Shown here: piece by piece, positions 1 through 5,928 of the stretch
Layout of the letters: each line of letters opens with the position of its first letter
How positions within the stretch are numbered: the first letter of the stretch is position 1
Assembly: GCA_028712015.1 (NCBI GenBank)
Contig: JAQTRB010000108.1
Coordinates: forward strand, 1-6,094
From: Syntrophales bacterium
GTDB taxonomy: Bacteria > Desulfobacterota > Syntrophia > Syntrophales > UBA5619
Direction of reading: 5' to 3'
DNA: 6,094 bases
Notes under the pieces: model-generated
What the model saw: the letters and a program-made list of their open reading frames with translations, nothing else
What the model was told of the DNA's origin: nothing
Database searches by the model: none
Program-made: the position numbers and the translations under genes

Positions 1-222
1 GGGATCCGGGTCGTCGCCATCGCCCCCGGTCTTTTCGACACCCCGATGATGGCGGGTCTTCCCGAAAGCGTCCGGGTGCAACTGGCGCAGACGGTGCCTT
101 TTCCGAAGCGCCTCGGCCGGCCCACCGAATACTCGGCGCTGGCGCGGCACATCATCGAGAATCCGATGTTGAACGGCGAGTGCATCCGCCTCGACGGATC
201 TCTTCGAATGACGGCCCGATAA
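1..222 (+). CDS. 3-hydroxyacyl-CoA dehydrogenase, short-chain type II (HSD10-like SDR), C-terminal part
   Basis: This is the last 73 residues of a short-chain dehydrogenase/reductase; its start lies before the window. The visible part begins with the SDR segment IRVVAIAPGLFDTPMM, which contains the conserved PG after the fourth beta strand. It continues with VPFPKRLGRPTEYSALARHI and ends with NPMLNGECIRLDGSLRM. From memory these segments closely follow the C-terminus of human HSD17B10 (type II 3-hydroxyacyl-CoA dehydrogenase), including the IIENP and NGE-IRLDG blocks. That family oxidises 3-hydroxyacyl-CoA, often short or 2-methyl branched, to 3-oxoacyl-CoA with NAD+ in the cytoplasm. The catalytic Ser-Tyr-Lys and the Rossmann motif would lie upstream and cannot be checked. 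The next gene follows 68 bp later on the same strand and is also a beta-oxidation gene, so an operon is likely. The family call is firm, the exact substrate is not. Confidence 0.88.
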   Translation, partial: GIRVVAIAPGLFDTPMMAGLPESVRVQLAQTVPFPKRLGRPTEYSALARHIIENPMLNGECIRLDGSLRMTAR

Positions 223-274
223 GGTGTCTTTCGCAGCCGGAGAAGCCTTGTGTCCATAACCTTAACCGAACGAT

Positions 275-281
275 AAGGAGG
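275..281 (+). promoter_or_regulatory. Ribosome binding site of the fadJ-like gene
   Basis: AAGGAGG lies 9 nt before the ATG at 291 and decides the start of the fadJ-like gene. The same frame is open further upstream to an ATG at 180, but that would add 37 basic residues unlike the family, overlap the preceding SDR gene, and has no comparable site. A second AAGGAG at 284-289 is too close to the ATG to be the working site. Confidence 0.85.
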
Positions 282-290
282 AGAAGGAGC

Positions 291-2288
291 ATGGAAAAGG
301 TATTCAACATGGTGGTGGATGAGTTGGGAATCGGGGTGATCACGTTTGACGTGACCGGCGACGCGATGAACACCTGGACGGAGGAGGCCTTTGTCGGCTT
401 CGATCGGGTCATGCGGGAACTGGAGATCGCCAAAGGGATTCGCGGGATCATTTTCATTTCGGGAAAGCCGGAAAACTTTCTGGCCGGCGCCAATCTGAAA
501 CTGATCTCGCAGATCGAAAGCGCGGAGGAGGTGCGCAAGACCCTGGACCTTTTCCACGGCTCTTTTGCCCGTCTGGGCGCGCTGGGAATTCCCTCCGTCG
601 CGGCGATCCACGGCCATTGCCTTGGCGGCGGACTCGAATTTGCGCTGGCCTGTACGGGACGGATCGCCAAGGAGGGGAAAAACACGCTGATCGGCCTGCC
701 GGAGTGCAACGTCGGCCTCTTCCCGGGCGGCGGCGGGACGCAACGTCTCCCGAGGCTGATCGGCTACGACGCCTTTGAACTGATCCTGCGGGGGAAGATG
801 CTGCCCGCCGCCAAGGCGTATGAGATGGGCATCGTGGACCGGCTGATTTCCGCCGACGGCGATCTGCTCGTCTCGGCCCGGGCGTTTCTCGGGGAGATCA
901 TCGCCGGGACGGCGAACCTCAAGCGGCCCGTCCAGGACTTCTCCCAGATCGACGCCGTCGCCGAAATGGCGAAGGCGGGAATCCTCAAGGCGACCAAGGG
1001 TCGGGAGATCCCCGGACCGATGCTTGCCCTCAAATCGATGCACGAAGGGCTGAAGGTGTCGCTCGAGGAGGGGCTGGAGATCGAGAAAAAAAACTTCGTC
1101 GAGGTGGTCCTCACCAAGGAGGCCAAGGGGAGCATCAACACCTTCTTCATCAAAGGGATGACGGACAAGCCCAAGGCCATGATGACCAAGGGCTTCGTCC
1201 CCAAACCGCTCAACCGGGTCGCCGTCCTCGGCTTCGGCACGATGGGGCGGGGAATCGTCATCGAAGCTCTCCGCAACACGCGGCTTCCCGTTCTGGTCAA
1301 GGACATTCCCGAGGCGCTGGAGCCCGGGAAGGCGTTCCTCCGGAAGATCCTCGACGGGATGGCCGAAAAGAAACGGCTCAAGGAACCCGTCGATGATATT
1401 CTGGCCCGTTTGACGGCCGTTTCAAACTATGTTCCGGAATTCAAGGAGACGGACCTCGTCATCGAGGCGGTCTTCGAGGCGATCGACGTCAAGAAGCAGG
1501 TCTACGGCGAGCTGTGCGGGGTCGTCCGTCCCGACTGCGTCATCGCCAGCAACACCTCGTCGATTCCGATCACGTCGATGGCCCCCTTCGTTTCCCACCC
1601 GGAGCGGTTCGGGGGACTCCACTTCTTCTCGCCGGTCTGGCTGATGCAGCTCGTCGAGGTGATCCGGGGCGAGAAGACCGCGCAGGAGACGGTCGACAAC
1701 CTGCTGAATTTCGCCGGCCTGATCCGCAAACGGCCGATTGTCTGCCGGGACAATCCCGGTTTCGTCGTCAACGCGATGCTCTTCCCGAATCTCGTCCTTG
1801 CCCTTCAGTACATCGAGGAGGGCAATGCCATCGAAAAGGTGGATCGGGCGATGACCCGTTTCGGACTGCCCGTGGGGCCGATCAGGCTGACGGACGAGGT
1901 GGGCATCGACATCCCCTACAAGGTCTTTGTCGGGATGGGCGTCAAACAGGAGACCCTCAAGAAGGTGGTCGAATCGGGGCGCCTCGGTCTGAAGAAGTCC
2001 GGCAAAGGCTTCTTCCTGAAGGACGGGGGCGTCGATCCCGACGTCCTGCCGCTGATCGCCAAACGTCCGCCGAAAGAGGCGAGCGAGGAGGAGATCCAGT
2101 TGGGGATCCTCACCGCGATGGTCCAAGTGGGGAAAGACCTCCTGGACCGGAAGATCGTCGAGGATGTCCGGATGATCGACGTCGGGATGATCTGGGGGAT
2201 CGGTTTCCCCCCCGACAAGGGCGGCCCGATGAAATGGGCCGACCTGATCGGTCTCAGCCAAAAGCTTTACGGAAAGAATTTTTACTGA
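291..2288 (+). CDS. fadJ: FadJ-like bifunctional enoyl-CoA hydratase / 3-hydroxyacyl-CoA dehydrogenase
   Basis: This 665-residue protein would carry out two steps of beta-oxidation: hydration of 2-enoyl-CoA and NAD+-dependent oxidation of L-3-hydroxyacyl-CoA. Residues about 1-190 form the crotonase domain, with SGKPENFLAGAN (58-68), IHGHCLGGGLE (106-116) and GLPECNVGLFPGGGGTQRLP (135-154). Glu116 and Glu138 match the two catalytic glutamates of FadB (119 and 139). Residues about 306-490 form the NAD-binding domain, with GFGTMG (314-319), NTSS (421-424), and His444 and Glu456 as the catalytic pair in a HFFSPVWLMQLVEV segment. Two C-terminal dehydrogenase repeats follow, including GPIRLTDEVGID (529-540) and GFPPDKGGP (638-646). 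The HFFSP, GPI-L-DEVGID and IHG-CLGGGLE-ALAC segments resemble FadJ more than FadB. It is shorter than E. coli FadJ (about 714 aa), mainly because the C-terminal tail is missing. Asn68 replaces the usual Asp of GAD. A thiolase partner is not in the window. The symbol rests on similarity and the true chain-length preference is unknown. Confidence 0.93.
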   Translation: MEKVFNMVVDELGIGVITFDVTGDAMNTWTEEAFVGFDRVMRELEIAKGIRGIIFISGKPENFLAGANLKLISQIESAEEVRKTLDLFHGSFARLGALGIPSVAAIHGHCLGGGLEFALACTGRIAKEGKNTLIGLPECNVGLFPGGGGTQRLPRLIGYDAFELILRGKMLPAAKAYEMGIVDRLISADGDLLVSARAFLGEIIAGTANLKRPVQDFSQIDAVAEMAKAGILKATKGREIPGPMLALKSMHEGLKVSLEEGLEIEKKNFVEVVLTKEAKGSINTFFIKGMTDKPKAMMTKGFVPKPLNRVAVLGFGTMGRGIVIEALRNTRLPVLVKDIPEALEPGKAFLRKILDGMAEKKRLKEPVDDILARLTAVSNYVPEFKETDLVIEAVFEAIDVKKQVYGELCGVVRPDCVIASNTSSIPITSMAPFVSHPERFGGLHFFSPVWLMQLVEVIRGEKTAQETVDNLLNFAGLIRKRPIVCRDNPGFVVNAMLFPNLVLALQYIEEGNAIEKVDRAMTRFGLPVGPIRLTDEVGIDIPYKVFVGMGVKQETLKKVVESGRLGLKKSGKGFFLKDGGVDPDVLPLIAKRPPKEASEEEIQLGILTAMVQVGKDLLDRKIVEDVRMIDVGMIWGIGFPPDKGGPMKWADLIGLSQKLYGKNFY

Positions 2289-2308
2289 TCCGACCCCGTT
2301 GCAAAACG

Positions 2309-2347
2309 AAGGCGCCCCCGGCCTTTTTTCCCGGGGGCGCCTTTTTT
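2309..2347 (+). terminator. Rho-independent terminator of the fad operon
   Basis: A perfect 13-bp stem pairs AAGGCGCCCCCGG (2309-2321) with its complement at 2331-2343 around a 9-nt loop, followed by a T run ending at 2347. It begins 20 bp after the fadJ-like stop codon. The A-rich stretch before the stem gives a weak T-rich tail on the other strand, so it may also stop minus-strand transcripts that run through from the convergent dehydrogenase gene. Confidence 0.92.
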
Positions 2348-2499
2348 GTTGGTCAAACGGCAATCCGAAAGGATGTTCGGACCGTTTGTCTTCAATGTGG
2401 AACGAAATTTGGATTAAAACCCTTCCCGGGCGACCATTCCAACCCATTGCCGCGGACCGATCGGATCGGCCTGGGCCAAAAGCGCTGTGGACAGAAGCT

Positions 2500-3492
2500 C
2501 TACGGATGATCGAGGACCACCTTGATGGCCCCCGGATCGTTCGCCGCAACGGCGAACGCCTCATCGACCCGCGACAGCGGGAAGCGATGCGTGATCAGCG
2601 GCGCGATTTGCAACTGACCCTGTAGGACCGGCCGCAGGGCCAGCGGCGTCCAGAGGGTCCGCTGCCGGGTTCCGTGGTGGACAAGCCCCGTGTTGATTAC
2701 CTCCAGGCTGTTGTTGTGCCAGCGGGAGATGTTCACGGTGATGTCCTGCGTGATCCAACTGTAGAAGACCATGATGCCGTTGTGCTTGACCGCGGCGGTG
2801 CAGAGATTCACCGAATCCGCCGAGCCGGCCATGTCGACGACGACGTCCGCCCCCCGCCCGTTCGTAAGGTCCATCACCGCCTGCAGAGGGTCATCCTTGG
2901 TTCCGTTGATCGCGTGGTCGAGGCCGAGCCTCCTGGCGAGCTCCAGCTTCCCGTCTACGACGTCCACGCCGATTACTCGGTAGGCGCCCTTCGATTTGGC
3001 GACCTGGGCCATGATCTGTCCGGCGAAACCCATTCCGAAGACGGCGACGGTATCCCCGAGCTGGATCCGGGACATCAGGCCGGAAAACACCGCGCAGCCG
3101 ATCGGTTCGCCGAGAGACGCGAGGTCCATCGACATCCCTTCCGGGACCTTTTCGAGATCCTCCTCCCTTCCCTTGAAATAGTCCGAGATCGTCTCAATCC
3201 AACCGAAGGCGATCACCCGGTCGCCGACCCGGAAGTCGCGGACCTTCTCTCCAACGGCGACGACGGTGCCGCCTCCCTCGTGGCCGATGAAGAAGGGGTA
3301 GGCAAATGCGGTGCGCATCTCCGTGTTCAGTCCGCCCCTGGGCGGGATGATTCCGTGGTAGAGGTTTTTATCCTGACCGCAAATCCCCGCCAGATGGGTT
3401 TTTACGAGGACCTCGTCCGGTCCGGTTTCCAGATTCCGCTCCCGCAGTTCGATCCGGTCCACCCCCGTCAGGCAGGCGCTCCTGGTTTTCAT
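2500..3492 (-). CDS. Zinc-type medium-chain alcohol dehydrogenase (MDR family), substrate unknown
   Basis: This 330-residue protein is a cytoplasmic medium-chain dehydrogenase of the alcohol/sorbitol/threonine dehydrogenase type. The N-terminal GroES-like domain has Cys38 in GICGQD, His71-Glu72 in IGHEGGGTV, and Glu129 in LGEPIGC; these match the usual catalytic zinc ligands. The four-cysteine structural zinc lobe is absent: residues 95-115 contain no cysteine. The coenzyme domain has GMGFAG (153-158), and Asp177 at the end of the second beta strand (VIGVD) favours NAD(H) over NADP(H). The start at 3492 is preferred over an in-frame ATG at 3522 because AAAGGAG lies 8 nt before it and because the TATAAT box at 3534-3539 would place the transcript start at about 3527. 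The gene stands alone, convergent to the fad operon. I do not recognise the subfamily; its place beside beta-oxidation genes suggests, but does not prove, an alcohol or hydroxyacyl substrate. Confidence 0.9.
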   Translation of the reverse strand: MKTRSACLTGVDRIELRERNLETGPDEVLVKTHLAGICGQDKNLYHGIIPPRGGLNTEMRTAFAYPFFIGHEGGGTVVAVGEKVRDFRVGDRVIAFGWIETISDYFKGREEDLEKVPEGMSMDLASLGEPIGCAVFSGLMSRIQLGDTVAVFGMGFAGQIMAQVAKSKGAYRVIGVDVVDGKLELARRLGLDHAINGTKDDPLQAVMDLTNGRGADVVVDMAGSADSVNLCTAAVKHNGIMVFYSWITQDITVNISRWHNNSLEVINTGLVHHGTRQRTLWTPLALRPVLQGQLQIAPLITHRFPLSRVDEAFAVAANDPGAIKVVLDHP

Positions 3493-3500
3493 CCTTGTTT

Positions 3501-3507
3501 CTCCTTT
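3501..3507 (-). promoter_or_regulatory. Ribosome binding site of the MDR dehydrogenase
   Basis: AAAGGAG on the minus strand, 8 nt before the ATG at 3490-3492. It supports the shorter of two possible starts. Confidence 0.75.
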
Positions 3508-3533
3508 CCGATCGAGCGTCATGTCGCGCGGCC

Positions 3534-3539
3534 ATTATA
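3534..3539 (-). promoter_or_regulatory. Promoter -10 box of the MDR dehydrogenase
   Basis: A perfect TATAAT on the minus strand, 41 bp before the chosen start codon. No good TTGACA-like -35 box is seen 16-18 bp upstream (the hexamer at 17 bp is GAAACT), so the promoter may need an activator or be weak. The predicted transcript start near 3527 leaves a leader of about 35 nt. Confidence 0.6.
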
Positions 3540-3560
3540 CCGCAATTTGGGGAAAAAGTT

Positions 3561-3626
3561 TCGGTTTTTCGGGGGGAATATCGGTTTGGGATTGAAATGG
3601 CGATGCGGACGCGGGCCGGCTCGGTT
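3561..3626. repeat. Three TCGGTT direct repeats spaced 20 and 40 bp
   Basis: TCGGTT occurs at 3561, 3581 and 3621 (TCGGTTT at the first two), so on one face of the helix, just upstream of the TATAAT box of the MDR gene. Such an arrangement could hold a regulator, but the repeat is short and could be chance. Confidence 0.25.
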
Positions 3627-3681
3627 ACAGACGGTTGTTCAAAAATGGAAGCCGGGCTGATTTTGCTCACGACACGGCGTG

Positions 3682-3707
3682 AAAACGGCGGCCGGAATGA
3701 TCCGCCG
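3682..3707 (-). terminator. Candidate terminator of the pnt-rnk operon
   Basis: Read on the minus strand, CGGCGG and CCGCCG (plus positions 3702-3707 and 3686-3691) form a 6-bp GC-only stem with a 10-nt loop, followed directly by TTTT (3682-3685). It lies about 75 bp after the rnk stop. The T tract is short, so termination may be partial. The hairpin is nested in a larger imperfect inverted repeat (GACAC at 3671-3675 with GTGTC at 3711-3715). Confidence 0.45.
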
Positions 3708-3781
3708 CCGGTGTCCCGGAGCCGGGAAGGGTGCCATGAGATCGTATGCAGGACATGGCGATCCGGAGGAAGAATGCATGG

Positions 3782-4198
3782 TCACAGCTCAAAATCACCG
3801 ACGGATTCCGGCTGATACAGGACTTCCTGAATTTTAAGACTTCTTACACCGGACGGGACGGTCCATTCCACGACATCGCCGACGCGATATCCCAGCAGGG
3901 CCGTGCCGATCGGTGCCAGAATGGATATTTTGTTGTGTTCCGCGTTCGCATCGGACGGGTATACAATCGTATAGGTCAGCTCTTCTCCCGATACCAAATC
4001 GCAAAGACGCACCCTGGAATTCATGGTGATCACTTCTTCCGGGATCCTCTTCGGATCGACCAGCTTGGCCCTGTTCAATTCCTTTTCCAGGGCATCCAGA
4101 TCGGCTCTTGATTTGGAACCCGACATCTTAACGCCCGCAATGAGGTTCCTGAGTTTTTTAATATCGGCTTTTGTAATATAGATTCTCTTGTTGCCCAT
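3782..4198 (-). CDS. rnk: Rnk-type GreA/GreB-family transcription factor (regulator of nucleoside diphosphate kinase)
   Basis: This 138-residue protein has the length and layout of Rnk (E. coli 136 aa). A short N-terminal helical segment, residues about 8-45, precedes a GreA/GreB-type FKBP-like C-terminal domain, residues about 50-131. The family blocks are RIPEEVITMNSRVRL (51-65), the YTIVYPSDAN segment (76-85), ISILAPIGTALLGYRVGD (91-108) and LKIQEVLYQP (121-130). Rnk binds RNA polymerase near the secondary channel like GreA but its coiled coil is short and it does not stimulate RNA cleavage; in E. coli and Pseudomonas it was linked to nucleoside diphosphate kinase levels. Here it starts 21 bp after pntB on the same strand and should be co-transcribed with the transhydrogenase, which is an unusual setting. 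The ribosome binding site AAAGGA sits 9 nt before the ATG and is part of a 10-bp palindrome. Confidence 0.88.
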   Translation of the reverse strand: MGNKRIYITKADIKKLRNLIAGVKMSGSKSRADLDALEKELNRAKLVDPKRIPEEVITMNSRVRLCDLVSGEELTYTIVYPSDANAEHNKISILAPIGTALLGYRVGDVVEWTVPSGVRSLKIQEVLYQPESVGDFEL

Positions 4199-4201
4199 GG
4201 C

Positions 4202-4211
4202 AGGACGTCCT
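4202..4211. promoter_or_regulatory. Palindrome AGGACGTCCT over the rnk ribosome binding site
   Basis: A perfect 10-bp palindrome lies between pntB and rnk. On the minus strand it contains most of the AAAGGA ribosome binding site of rnk. Next to it, TGCC and GGCA flank the ATG start codon itself, a possible 4-bp stem with the start codon as its loop. The stems are short, so a control role is only a suggestion. Confidence 0.3.
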
Positions 4212-4219
4212 TTCTATTT

Positions 4220-5635
4220 TTACCCTAACACATCGAGGAGGCGATCCAAAGTCTTTTTTGCGTTTCCCAGAAGCATGATCGTGTTGTCGTTTTGATAAAG
4301 GGGGTTCTCCACGCCGGAATATCCGGGTCGGGCATCCAGATTCAAGACAGCCACCTGCTTTGCCTCGTGTGCAAGGAGAATGGGCATGCCGGAAATGGGC
4401 GTTCCCTCCACATGGATGGCCGCCGGATTCACCACGTCGCAGGCGCCGACCACGAGGGCGAAGTCGGTTCGGGAAAAGGTGGGATTGACGTCATCCATTT
4501 CATGGAGCATCTCATAATCCACATCCGCTTCGGCCAAGAGCACGTTCATGTGGCCGGGCATTCTGCCTGCGACCGGGTGGATGGCGAATGCAACATCCTT
4601 TCCCATCTCGATCAACCTCTTGGCCAGGGATACCACCTCGAACTGGGCTTGGGCGATGGCCATTCCGTATCCGGGGATGATCACCACCCGGGTGGCGCTC
4701 TTCAGTCCTTCAACCACCCTTGCTGCATTTTCCTCCGGGGTCATGGTTTTGGCCATGGGTGGAGGGGGTACAGCGGCTGCAGGGGGTGTATTTTCCTGCC
4801 GTTGGTTTTGCGCCTTTGCGTGTTTTGCCGGCGAAGGAAGGAAAAGAGCCGGCAGCGACCGGTTCATCGCCTTGCACATAACATGGGTCAGGATCGACCC
4901 GGACGCAGCCACGCAGGCCCCGCAGGCGATCAGCAAGCGGTTCTCGATGACGATTCCGCAGAAGGCGGCGGCCAAGCCCGCCGTTGCGTTCAGAAAGGAG
5001 ATCAGGACCGGCATGTCCGCGCCGCCGATTCGGATGGCAAACAGCGCCCCGAAAGAAATGGACAGGAGAATCAGGACAAAGAGGTCATAGCGTATCCCGG
5101 TCGCGTCGCCTGTCTGAAAGACGGCCAGGACGACGATTGCGGCGGCATTGACCAGAAGCCACCAGCCGTGACCAGAGAGCCTTACCGGTGTCTGCTTGAT
5201 CCGGTTGGCGAGCTTTCCGCCGGCAATCATGCTGCCGCTGAACGTCGCGGCCCCGATGATGGTTCCGATCAGACCGGAGGTTTCGTTGAGCAGGGCCATT
5301 TGCCCTCCGCCACGGGCAAGCTCCACGTAGGACACGAGAAAAGCGGCGATGCCGCCCGCGCCGTGCTGAAAGGCTACCATGGCCGGGATTTGAATCATGT
5401 TGACCTTCATGGCCACATAGTAGCCCAAAGCGCTCCCCAGGATTGCCGCGGTAACGACAATGGCCGGATTGAGAATCGGATGGCGCACCAGGACCAGAAT
5501 CAGGGCACACGTCAAGGCGGCTGCGGCGGTTATGTTGCCTTGTCTTGCGCCATGGGGGGTCCTGAACTGCCGGAAGGCGGCAAGAAGGACCAGGACAACG
5601 GCCAGATCCAGAAGATAATCGGACAGGAGGTTCAT
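4220..5635 (-). CDS. pntB: NAD(P) transhydrogenase, beta subunit, with altered nucleotide site
   Basis: This 471-residue membrane protein is the beta subunit of proton-translocating transhydrogenase, which couples hydride transfer between NAD(H) and NADP(H) to the proton gradient. Residues about 1-265 are the membrane domain II, with many hydrophobic helices. By alignment from memory to E. coli PntB, His91, Ser135 and Asn216 match the proton-path residues His91, Ser139 and Asn222. A Pro/Ala-rich linker (about 268-300) leads to domain III (about 305-471), with PGYGMAIAQAQ (321-331), HPVAGRMPGHMN (353-364), Asp400 in GACDVVNPAA, and PGYSGVENPLY (437-447). Arg358 matches E. coli Arg350. Residues 432-434 are Asn-Leu-Asp where E. 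coli has Lys424-Arg425-Ser426, which contact the NADP 2'-phosphate. The start overlaps the pntA2 stop by ATGA. The family is certain; the cofactor preference of domain III is open. Confidence 0.95.
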   Translation of the reverse strand: MNLLSDYLLDLAVVLVLLAAFRQFRTPHGARQGNITAAAALTCALILVLVRHPILNPAIVVTAAILGSALGYYVAMKVNMIQIPAMVAFQHGAGGIAAFLVSYVELARGGGQMALLNETSGLIGTIIGAATFSGSMIAGGKLANRIKQTPVRLSGHGWWLLVNAAAIVVLAVFQTGDATGIRYDLFVLILLSISFGALFAIRIGGADMPVLISFLNATAGLAAAFCGIVIENRLLIACGACVAASGSILTHVMCKAMNRSLPALFLPSPAKHAKAQNQRQENTPPAAAVPPPPMAKTMTPEENAARVVEGLKSATRVVIIPGYGMAIAQAQFEVVSLAKRLIEMGKDVAFAIHPVAGRMPGHMNVLLAEADVDYEMLHEMDDVNPTFSRTDFALVVGACDVVNPAAIHVEGTPISGMPILLAHEAKQVAVLNLDARPGYSGVENPLYQNDNTIMLLGNAKKTLDRLLDVLG

Positions 5636-5928
5636 TTTATGGAATCTGTTCCCTTCTTCCTGAAAAGCAGGAGCATTCTGCCGGTGATCGCAAAGCCTCC
5701 AATGACGTTGAAGGCCGCGGTCAACAGCGCGACGGCGCCGAGTACCGCCTCAAAGGGCCCTGATTCGACCGAGAACAGCAGCAGCGCCCCCAGGATCGTC
5801 ACCGCGGAAATGGCATTGGTCATTGACATCAGCGGCGTATGCAGAAGCGGCGGAACTCTCGAAATCAGGAGGTATCCGACTATGAAGGAGAAACCGAACA
5901 CCCCGAGGAGCAGGATTAGATCGGTCAT
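5632..5928 (-). CDS. pntA2: NAD(P) transhydrogenase, alpha subunit 2 (membrane part)
   Basis: This 98-residue protein is the small membrane subunit that in E. coli is the C-terminal part of PntA. Three hydrophobic helices are visible at about 2-22, 36-54 and 61-82. The conserved segment LHTPLMSMTNAIS (29-41) and the end NVIGGFAITGRMLLLF (74-89) match the family closely. It joins the membrane part of PntB to form the proton path of domain II. Its ATG overlaps the pntA1 stop and its stop overlaps the pntB start, both as ATGA, which indicates translational coupling and one operon. GGAGG lies 6 nt before the start. The separate gene shows that this is the three-polypeptide form of transhydrogenase known from Rhodospirillum rubrum and many other bacteria, not the fused E. 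coli form. Confidence 0.95.
   Translation of the reverse strand: MTDLILLLGVFGFSFIVGYLLISRVPPLLHTPLMSMTNAISAVTILGALLLFSVESGPFEAVLGAVALLTAAFNVIGGFAITGRMLLLFRKKGTDSIK

Noticed and set aside
180..290. Upstream in-frame start for the fadJ-like gene
   Set aside because: It overlaps the SDR gene end, adds a basic stretch foreign to the family, and the good ribosome binding site is at 275-281 before the ATG at 291.
1422..2564. A 380-codon minus-strand frame opposite the 3' half of the fadJ-like gene
   Set aside because: Composition is that of a GC-rich shadow (Asp, Arg, His, Pro rich), it runs through the fad terminator and overlaps the real MDR gene end. No recognisable domain.
3493..3522. Ten-residue N-terminal extension of the MDR dehydrogenase from an ATG at 3522
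   Set aside because: It would begin about 5 nt from the predicted transcript start, while the ATG at 3492 has a well placed AAAGGAG.
2674..3660. A 328-codon plus-strand frame opposite the MDR dehydrogenase
   Set aside because: It is antisense to a gene with clear catalytic motifs and a promoter, and its own translation shows no family features.
3495..3781. Possible small protein genes in the gap between the MDR gene and rnk
   Set aside because: The open frames here overlap the promoter or rnk, show no family resemblance and lack convincing start signals. AGGAGGAAGA before the ATG at 3774 leads only to a peptide of about 15 codons or fewer or to antisense of rnk.
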